Source of the DNA: Candidatus Fibrimonadales bacterium
GTDB lineage: Bacteria > Fibrobacterota > Fibrobacteria > Fibrobacterales > Fibrobacteraceae
Length of the DNA: 11,683 nt
Reading direction: 5' to 3'
Assembly: GCA_009777135.1 (NCBI GenBank)
Contig: WRMM01000034.1
Span: 1-11,683, forward strand
Below, piece by piece: positions 6,673 to 11,683 of the stretch (positions within the stretch are counted from its first letter, which is position 1; each line of letters opens with the position of its first letter). A program made the translations under genes and the position numbers. A model generated the notes under the pieces. It saw nothing but the letters and a program-made list of their open reading frames with translations. It searched no databases and had not been told where the DNA came from.

Positions 6673-9192
6673 TTAAAAATTCGGAAACAATGCTGTTCTT
6701 GTTTCCAATGAATCTTGTTTCACCGGCAAACCGCCTACCCTGTCCACTTTAATATTTTCCGGCATATTCGGCAAAGGAACTTCGCGCTGGGATATGGTGT
6801 TTATGTAGTCTATTGGCTCGCCAAAAACTTTTTCGCTCTTGTTTGCAGCAAGAGCCGCTTCTGCAAAACTTGCCCATTGAGGCAATGCGGCAGAGGAACC
6901 TGCCAAGTTGCGAGACCTTCCCTGAAGCCTGATGTTATCGTCAAAACCTACGTAGCTGCATATTGAAAGCAATGTGTCAAGAGGCAGGACGCCGCAAAAA
7001 GCGGCGGTGCGGTTTTCGTTTGTGGTTCCGGTTTTTCCCATGGCTGGAAAAGGATATTTTGCGCCGGAATATGTTATGGAAAGCTTGGAATATGCGCTGG
7101 CTGCAGTTCCGTATTTAAAAACCGCTCTCAACATGGCGCGCATAGGCAAAACCGCTTCTATTGGCAAAACCTCGCTTGAATAAACTTCGTTTCTGAAAAT
7201 CAAACGATTGTTCCTGTCCCAAAGCTCCTTTATTATGCAAGGCTCCGTTGATTTTTTGTCTTTGCATCTGTAATGCCTGCCGCTCAAAATGCTTTGATAC
7301 GCAACCGCCATTTCTGCAACCGTTGCCTCATTCACGCCAAGAGGCATGCTCATAACCTCTTGCAAATTGCGATCCACGCCCATGAGCTTCACAAAACTCG
7401 CAAACTCGCTTATGGCTATTTTCTTGCGAAGGTCGGGCCATAAAAATATATCATCGGGCTGCAGCGATCTCGCCCTGTTTTGCTCTGTCAAAGCTTGAAC
7501 CTGCCTAAAATCCGAGAGAGTAAAATTTGGAAACAATTCCATTTCTTCTTCAATACCAGAAGCAGAAGCATAATACTCATAGCTATGCTGCAAAAGTTTA
7601 ATTCTATCAGGAAATCTTCTTTGCTTTTCTTCTTCTTTTTTATGGTAATAATATTTGAGAGCCTGCAAAGCGCGCACCGCTTCAAAACGCCCATCCAAAA
7701 GCCAATCGGTTGTCAAAGCAATTTTTGCTTTTTCAAGCGCAATTTCATTTTTTGCGCTTGCTGTAATGTTTGTGTCAACTTGATTTTTTTCTGCCAAGGT
7801 TCTTATTTCTTCTATTGAAAGTTTGTCTAGCAAATGCTCCAAAAGCCAAATGGTTGCTATGTTTTCTGAGCGAACCGCTGCCCAAGCCATGCTGGTTTGC
7901 GGAGTTTTGTCTAAATGGTCCGGGCGCGGAAAATAAATTGTTCCGCCGTAAGTGAACAGATTATATTCGTTTTCCAAATAATCCAAAGGTTCCCAGCCTA
8001 ATTTAAGAGCAAGCGAAAATAAAAGAGGTTTCCATGCAGAGCCTAACTGCCTCTCTGCAATAAATACCCTGTCATAGCCAACATTGCTTTGCCCGGATTG
8101 AGCCGCAACTACCATTCCGTTTTTCAAAACCACAAGCGCGCCCTGCAATGGGTTTGCTGTGTCTGCGCCTATTTTATTTTGCAAGCTGAGCAAATTTTCT
8201 TTAACCGCCATTTCTGCGCTTGCCTGCAAATCCGCATCAAGAGTCGTGACTATTTTTATCTGCGCGCGCCGCCAATCTTCTATGCCAAAATTCTCAAAAA
8301 TCTCGGTATAAAAATCATCATTCAATTCCCTGTCCACCTTATCTAAAAGAGAAGATGCCCTAAACCTGAATTCGCCGTAATTCAATTCCGGCACTTTCGC
8401 AGAGTCATGAGTTTCTTGGCTTATATAGCCATTTTCAAGCATTCTGCGCAAAACATATTTGGTTCTGACCTGCCCCTTTTCCAGCGCCTGTTTTGCGCGC
8501 TCCGGCGTTCTTTGCACGCGAGGGTCATAGTTGTAGGGACCTTTAACGGAGGCTGCTATAAAAGCGCATTCCTCAAGGGTAAGCTGTGAAATTGGTTTGT
8601 TGAAAAAGTATATGGCGGCTATTGCTGCTCCCCTGCCGGAGCCATAGACCTGAAATTGATTTAAATAAAATTCCAAAATCTCCTGCTTGCTGAATCGCTC
8701 TTCCAGTTTCACAGCATCCACAAACTCTCCCCACTTAATCTTTATGCTTTTTTCTTCTCGCCCAAAAACATTTTTTACCGTTTGCTGAGTGATTGTGCTG
8801 CCGCCTTGTCTAAAACTTTTGTTTTTTATATTGTTAAACATCGCTCGCGCAATTCCGCTAAGGTCAAATCCCCTGTGTTCCCAAAACCTAGCATCTTCGG
8901 AAGAAACTATTGCATCTACAAGAGATTGCGGAATTGAATCGTAGGGAACGTACAAGCGGTGATTGGTATCAAAAAAAGAACCTATTACCGTGGTTCCATC
9001 TGAATAGAAAACCCGGCTTTCGCCATCTAGATTTCGTAAAATATTTTCTCTGGTAAATTTGCCTTCAGGATCTTTGGTTGGAAAGATTAAAAGCAGAGAA
9101 GCAAAAAACGCAGACAGCATAAGCACCAACGCAGCTACAATTACGAGCAATATGCCAAGAGCTTTCTGTCGTTTATTTAGACCGCTCCACAT
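6673..9192 (-). CDS. Class A penicillin-binding protein (bifunctional transglycosylase/transpeptidase, PBP1A-like)
   Basis: It polymerises and cross-links peptidoglycan at the outer face of the inner membrane. The 839-residue protein has an N-terminal membrane anchor (about 11-37). The GT51 glycosyltransferase domain follows, with SSEDARFWEHRG (catalytic Glu99) and RQGGSTITQQ. The transpeptidase domain has the Ser-x-x-Lys motif SAWK (nucleophile Ser385, Lys388), Ser-x-Asn as SEN (442-444) and KTGT (720-723). All catalytic motifs are present. The stretch between SEN and the conserved MPLG...ATVAEMA block (Pro617) is about 175 residues, much longer than I expect, and it is rich in charged helical sequence (see findings). 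I chose ATG at 9192: AGGAG lies just upstream though only 3 bases away, and the start overlaps the end of efp by 20 bases. A TTG at 9213 in frame would add seven residues and has no site. Confidence 0.93.
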   Translation of the reverse strand: MWSGLNKRQKALGILLVIVAALVLMLSAFFASLLLIFPTKDPEGKFTRENILRNLDGESRVFYSDGTTVIGSFFDTNHRLYVPYDSIPQSLVDAIVSSEDARFWEHRGFDLSGIARAMFNNIKNKSFRQGGSTITQQTVKNVFGREEKSIKIKWGEFVDAVKLEERFSKQEILEFYLNQFQVYGSGRGAAIAAIYFFNKPISQLTLEECAFIAASVKGPYNYDPRVQRTPERAKQALEKGQVRTKYVLRRMLENGYISQETHDSAKVPELNYGEFRFRASSLLDKVDRELNDDFYTEIFENFGIEDWRRAQIKIVTTLDADLQASAEMAVKENLLSLQNKIGADTANPLQGALVVLKNGMVVAAQSGQSNVGYDRVFIAERQLGSAWKPLLFSLALKLGWEPLDYLENEYNLFTYGGTIYFPRPDHLDKTPQTSMAWAAVRSENIATIWLLEHLLDKLSIEEIRTLAEKNQVDTNITASAKNEIALEKAKIALTTDWLLDGRFEAVRALQALKYYYHKKEEEKQRRFPDRIKLLQHSYEYYASASGIEEEMELFPNFTLSDFRQVQALTEQNRARSLQPDDIFLWPDLRKKIAISEFASFVKLMGVDRNLQEVMSMPLGVNEATVAEMAVAYQSILSGRHYRCKDKKSTEPCIIKELWDRNNRLIFRNEVYSSEVLPIEAVLPMRAMLRAVFKYGTAASAYSKLSITYSGAKYPFPAMGKTGTTNENRTAAFCGVLPLDTLLSICSYVGFDDNIRLQGRSRNLAGSSAALPQWASFAEAALAANKSEKVFGEPIDYINTISQREVPLPNMPENIKVDRVGGLPVKQDSLETRTALFPNF

Positions 9193-9736
9193 ATTCTCCT
9201 GTGCGGGTGTCAACTTTTATGCGCATCCCTTGCTCAATAAAAAGCGGAATTTGCACTTCCGCGCCAGTCTCCAAAATTGCCGCTCGCATAACGTTGCCGC
9301 TTGTGTTGCCTTGAACTCCCGGCGGCGAATCCACTATCAGCAGGTCTACGAATATAGGCGGAACAACTTCTATCGCTTTTCCATCCCACCAAGTTACCTG
9401 CACAGTTGCTCCATCTAGCAGCCAAAGCTCGGCTCCGTTTAGAGCGTCTTTGGGTATTTCCACCATTTCACCGGTCGGGTCTAAGAAGTACCAGTTAATG
9501 CCATCGTTGTAAGAGTATGTAACATCATTGTAGATTACATCTGCTTCTTCCACGGTATCGCCGCTTTTCCAGGTGCGTTCCAAAACGCGCCCTGTTATAA
9601 GATTTTTAACTTTAACTCTGTTGAAGGCCTGGCCCTTGCCTGGCTTTACAAACTGATTCTCAATAATCATATATGGCTGCCCATCCATCATTATTTTGAG
9701 CCTTTTGCGAAATTCATTTGTGCTAACTATTCCCAT
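9173..9736 (-). CDS. efp: Elongation factor P
   Basis: EF-P binds ribosomes stalled on consecutive prolines and speeds peptide-bond formation. The 187-residue protein shows the three-domain beta-barrel pattern: the KOW-like domain starting MGIVSTNEF, the middle OB domain, and a C-terminal OB domain ending VDTRTGEYVERSK. The loop tip PGKGQAF carries Lys34, the residue that is beta-lysylated by EpmA/EpmB in E. coli-type systems. It is not the Arg used in the EarP rhamnosylation system, so if EF-P is modified here a lysine-type modification is expected; the modifying enzymes are not in this window. The start is fixed by the family N-terminus, yet no Shine-Dalgarno precedes it: the upstream bases read ATAAATCT. 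An AT-rich TATATT at 9750-9745 could serve as a -10 box, which would put the transcript start almost on the ATG. The gene overlaps the PBP start. Confidence 0.97.
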   Translation of the reverse strand: MGIVSTNEFRKRLKIMMDGQPYMIIENQFVKPGKGQAFNRVKVKNLITGRVLERTWKSGDTVEEADVIYNDVTYSYNDGINWYFLDPTGEMVEIPKDALNGAELWLLDGATVQVTWWDGKAIEVVPPIFVDLLIVDSPPGVQGNTSGNVMRAAILETGAEVQIPLFIEQGMRIKVDTRTGEYVERSK

Positions 9737-9773
9737 AGATTTATAATATAGTAAGTGCTGATTAAGTTGTTTT

Positions 9774-9807
9774 GGGTTTGGGGTATGGGGTATAGGGTAT
9801 GGGGAAT
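9774..9807 (+). repeat. Short tandem heptamer array with five G-runs (possible G-quadruplex) upstream of efp
   Basis: In the 90-bp gap between the metallopeptidase stop and the efp start, the plus strand carries four adjacent heptamers: GGGGTAT (9780-9786), GGGGTAT (9787-9793), AGGGTAT (9794-9800) and GGGGAAT (9801-9807). A GGG at 9774-9776 precedes them. This gives five runs of three or more G with loops of 3-4 bases, which satisfies the usual G-quadruplex pattern. The G-rich strand is the template strand for efp, so the transcript would be C-rich. No hairpin terminator is seen in this gap. Confidence 0.75.
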
Positions 9808-9826
9808 TTTACAATTGAGGTCAAAA

Positions 9827-10378
9827 TTATTGATAATTCAACTCTCGCCGAACTTCCTTCCAATACGGAAAATGCCTTGCTAGAACCGCATAAAACCTCT
9901 TGGAATGATCCGCCACAATCAAGTGCGCAAGCTCGTGCGCAACCACATACTCTATGCAGCGGAGCGGCTTTCTTATCAACCCAGTGCTAAACGTTATTTT
10001 TCCTGTTCTGGTGTCGCAAGTTCCCCAGCGGCTTTTCATTTTTCGCAGCTTCCATTCCTTTGCCTGAACTCCAAGCCTAAATTCCCACAGCGGAACCATG
10101 TTTGATATTAGTTTTTTCAATTCCTCAATTTCTTCTTTTGCAATCTCGGATAAATTTTGCAAAACAGGCGGATTTGTTTTTATTTTTTCCAGATTTTTCT
10201 TTAGCCATTTAATTTTGCCACTCACAAATTCAAGGGCATATTTTTCGGTGGCAAAAAATGGAACCGTCAAATGAACTTGCAAATCTTTTGGCGAAATATA
10301 AAGCCGCAGATTTTTAACGCGCTTGCGTTGCGCAAATATTTGCAGTCCCTCTATCTCAAATGTTTTTTTTAAGAGCAA
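9827..10378 (-). CDS. YgjP/DUF45 family zinc metallopeptidase (SprT-like fold), TTG start
   Basis: A small 183-residue predicted metallopeptidase. The zinc motif HELAH is at 148-152 and a third likely ligand, His158, lies in ADHSKRF; MKSRWGTC (114-121) is the other family hallmark. The N-terminal half (IEGLQIFAQRKRVKNLRLYIS) matches the DUF45/YgjP arrangement. The cellular substrate of this family is not well established. The frame opens at TTG 10378, preceded by AAAGGTG at suitable distance, and overlaps the nadM-type stop by 10 bases. No ATG occurs before residue 94, by which point nearly half the protein would be lost, so the TTG start is well supported. Translational coupling with the upstream gene is likely. 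Confidence 0.88.
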   Translation of the reverse strand: MLLKKTFEIEGLQIFAQRKRVKNLRLYISPKDLQVHLTVPFFATEKYALEFVSGKIKWLKKNLEKIKTNPPVLQNLSEIAKEEIEELKKLISNMVPLWEFRLGVQAKEWKLRKMKSRWGTCDTRTGKITFSTGLIRKPLRCIEYVVAHELAHLIVADHSKRFYAVLARHFPYWKEVRRELNYQ

Positions 10379-11370
10379 GGCAGCACCTTTTTTATTATTC
10401 TGTAATGATCGCCACCAAATTGCGAGCGCATTTTATCCAAATCTTCTAGCGGAACCCACAACGCCTCCGAAGCATCATCGGCAGCTTTCAGCTTTGGAAG
10501 CTCTGGCAGCTGCAAATCAAAAAAGAAAGTGTGAGAAATCATTCTGCCGCGAGGCTCCCGATTAGGGTCGTCAAAAACTTGATAATCTTTTATGCTTTTG
10601 TCCAGTTCCTTGTAGCTAAGCTCAATGCCGGTTTCTTCTATAAGCTCTCTTATTGCGCAATGCCTGAGCGATTCGTTGGAGTCTAAAAAACCACCTGCCA
10701 TAGCAAGCATGCCTTTGCCCGGAAAGGCTCCTCTTCTTATTAGCAGAATATGCCCTTTGCAAACAACCAAAGCATCGCCAGCCACAAAAACAGGCGGATA
10801 AGGCGTGGAAGACCATTCCTTTTTGTATTCCTCAACCAGTTTGTATTCTTCTTTTTGAATTTTTGCCCACTCCTCGCTATCTTTGTTTTTTAAATAGCTG
10901 TAAATAGCCTGCGGAATTTTGTCTTGCTCGGTTAAAGTTCCGCCTAGCCATTTGTTGCGAATTTCTGTGGAAGAAAGCCCGTTTTCCAAAAGCGGCATTT
11001 CTACAAATCCCCACTCAGGAAATAAATCCAAATAATAAGAAGTATTGTCTTTTTTATGCCCGATTACCGCAATGCTATTCTCATGTCCCAAAACTTTCGC
11101 TTTCACCTCTCTCACCCATTCTTGGTGGTTGTAGTTGGAGTCGTGAATTGGAATAAAGGTTATTTTTTCCAGTTCGCTTGGAGTCAAGGATATTTTCAGC
11201 ATTTCCAGCCGTTCTTCCGTTGTGAATGGATTGCGCAGGCTGCGGCAGGTTTCGTGCGAGCCAATGAAAATCAAAAGCCGCTCGGTTTGCGCCAGAGCTT
11301 TGCGGATTGTGGCAAAATGCCCGTTATGCGGGGGTTCAAAGCGACCTATGTAAATTAGAGTAGAGAACAT
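10369..11370 (-). CDS. Bifunctional NMN adenylyltransferase / Nudix (ADP-ribose-type) hydrolase
   Basis: This is a 333-residue fusion of two NAD-related domains, as in the characterised NadM-Nudix proteins of Synechocystis (slr0787) and Francisella. The N-terminal nucleotidyltransferase (about 1-160) has GRFEPPHNGH (9-18), the GHKKDNTSYYLDLFPEW block typical of this branch, and the C-terminal SSTEIR (133-138). After a charged linker (about 161-190) the Nudix domain begins, with a complete Nudix box: Gly227, Glu233, then RELIEETGI (241-249). The expected roles are NMN plus ATP to NAD, and hydrolysis of ADP-ribose or a related nucleotide; the Nudix substrate is inferred from family members only. 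ATG at 11370 is preceded by AAAGGA. It is the first gene of the leftward run and overlaps the next gene. A short palindrome lies 24 bp upstream of its start codon. Confidence 0.93.
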   Translation of the reverse strand: MFSTLIYIGRFEPPHNGHFATIRKALAQTERLLIFIGSHETCRSLRNPFTTEERLEMLKISLTPSELEKITFIPIHDSNYNHQEWVREVKAKVLGHENSIAVIGHKKDNTSYYLDLFPEWGFVEMPLLENGLSSTEIRNKWLGGTLTEQDKIPQAIYSYLKNKDSEEWAKIQKEEYKLVEEYKKEWSSTPYPPVFVAGDALVVCKGHILLIRRGAFPGKGMLAMAGGFLDSNESLRHCAIRELIEETGIELSYKELDKSIKDYQVFDDPNREPRGRMISHTFFFDLQLPELPKLKAADDASEALWVPLEDLDKMRSQFGGDHYRIIKKVLPCS

Positions 11371-11394
11371 ACTTTCCTTTTGTCTGAATCAGAA

Positions 11395-11411
11395 TTTGTA
11401 GAATTTACAAA
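11395..11411. promoter_or_regulatory. Operator-like palindrome upstream of nadM-type gene
   Basis: TTTGTA and TACAAA form a perfect 6-bp inverted repeat separated by GAATT. It ends 24 bases before the nadM-type ATG, a position where a bound regulator could control transcription. The regulator is unknown, and the high AT content means a chance palindrome is possible. Confidence 0.3.
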
Positions 11412-11472
11412 ATTTTCGGAATATATACAGACAGCAGGGCCAACGCATCTAAATTTTAATCTAAATTGTGAT

Positions 11473-11487
11473 TTTACCGCAGGTAAA
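11473..11487. promoter_or_regulatory. Short palindrome TTTACC-GCA-GGTAAA
   Basis: A perfect 6-bp inverted repeat with a 3-bp spacer in the gene-free region, about 100 bp upstream of the nadM-type start and 38 bp before the larger inverted repeat. It could be an operator or part of the neighbouring repeat element. There is no independent support for a function. Confidence 0.25.
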
Positions 11488-11525
11488 CGGTATTGCTGTG
11501 GATATTTGGATATTGGCGGTATATT

Positions 11526-11656
11526 GGGCGAAAGATTTTTCGCCCCTACACGGTGTGCCATTTGGTATTTTTCGTGTCGGTATTTGTCATATTCGGGATA
11601 AACGCAATAATAATCCGTCCACAATCAACGCTGTAGGGGCGAAAAATCTTTCGCCC
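11526..11656. repeat. Inverted pair of GTAG-tagged hairpins (REP-like doublet or small MITE)
   Basis: Two 25-bp arms at 11526-11550 and 11632-11656 are perfect reverse complements, with 81 bp between them; one further T/A pair outside (11525/11657) also matches. Each arm is itself a hairpin: stem GGGCGAAA paired with TTTCGCCC, with a 4-base loop, followed on its inner side by the tag TGTAG. A GTAG tag next to a GC-rich palindrome is the usual form of bacterial REP elements mobilised by RAYT (REP-associated tyrosine) transposases, and inverted pairs are the usual BIME form. Alternatively it is a 131-bp MITE with 25-bp terminal inverted repeats, since ATT flanks both ends (11523-11525 and 11657-11659) as a possible 3-bp target duplication. 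No transposase is present. The hairpins lack a following T-run, so they do not look like intrinsic terminators. Confidence 0.8.
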
Positions 11657-11683
11657 ATTCGCAACGAATTGCAACATCGCAAT

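Larger units (their letters stand above)
11371..11683. other. Gene-free upstream region of nadM-type gene
   Basis: This 313-base stretch up to the window edge has no convincing coding region on either strand; the short open frames here lack family resemblance and run across the inverted repeats. It should hold the promoter for the leftward gene run, but no clear -35/-10 pair stands out. A TATATT occurs on the minus strand about 50 bases upstream of nadM without a good -35 partner. The stretch contains several palindromes and a REP/MITE-like inverted repeat listed separately. A 9-bp direct repeat ATCTAAATT also occurs at 11447-11455 and 11459-11467. Confidence 0.7.

Noticed and set aside
9774..9807. 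G-rich heptamers as a CRISPR or origin iteron array
   Set aside because: Units are only 7 bp with no spacers, and no replication initiator or cas gene is nearby; a minisatellite or quadruplex is the simpler reading.
11526..11545. GGGCGAAA/TTTCGCCC hairpin as an intrinsic terminator
   Set aside because: No T-run follows the stem in either direction. The identical inverted copy with a GTAG tag points to a repeat element instead.
11355..11624. Small open frames across the gene-free right end (89 codons minus, 73 codons plus)
   Set aside because: They run across palindromes and the inverted repeat, overlap the real nadM-type start or lack a ribosome-binding site, and show no family resemblance.

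Overview
This window looks like chromosomal core sequence from a flagellated bacterium of low-to-moderate GC content (judged by eye). It is probably Gram-negative-type, but nothing here fixes the phylum. Nine protein genes cover almost all of the window. All lie on the minus strand, so transcription runs from right (about 11370) to left (position 1, where the last gene is cut off).

Layout in transcription order: a bifunctional NMN adenylyltransferase/Nudix hydrolase (nadM type, 11370-10369); a YgjP-type zinc metallopeptidase starting at TTG and overlapping it (10378-9827); a 90-bp gap holding a G-rich heptamer repeat; elongation factor P (9736-9173); a class A penicillin-binding protein overlapping efp (9192-6673); enolase (6624-5338); an AI-2E/PerM-family membrane protein (5330-4200); an M17 leucyl aminopeptidase (4180-2669); a long-chain acyl-CoA ligase (2655-889); and the first ~298 codons of the flagellar export ATPase FliI (896 to the window edge). 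Gaps are mostly under 50 bp and three pairs overlap, so long co-transcribed units are likely. The functions are mixed housekeeping (NAD synthesis, translation, cell wall, glycolysis, peptide turnover, lipid activation, flagellar export) rather than one pathway.

The only gene-free stretch over 300 bp is 11371-11683, upstream of nadM. It holds a perfect 25-bp inverted repeat (26 bp with one chance flanking pair). Each arm is itself a small hairpin tagged with GTAG, which resembles an inverted pair of REP elements or a tiny MITE. Two short palindromes lie between this element and nadM.

I found no phage, defence, CRISPR, tRNA or rRNA feature. The points most worth a second look are the REP-like element, the G-run heptamer array upstream of efp, an in-phase dnaX-like slippery A-run at the apparent domain boundary of the aminopeptidase, and a long charged insertion in the transpeptidase domain of the PBP.
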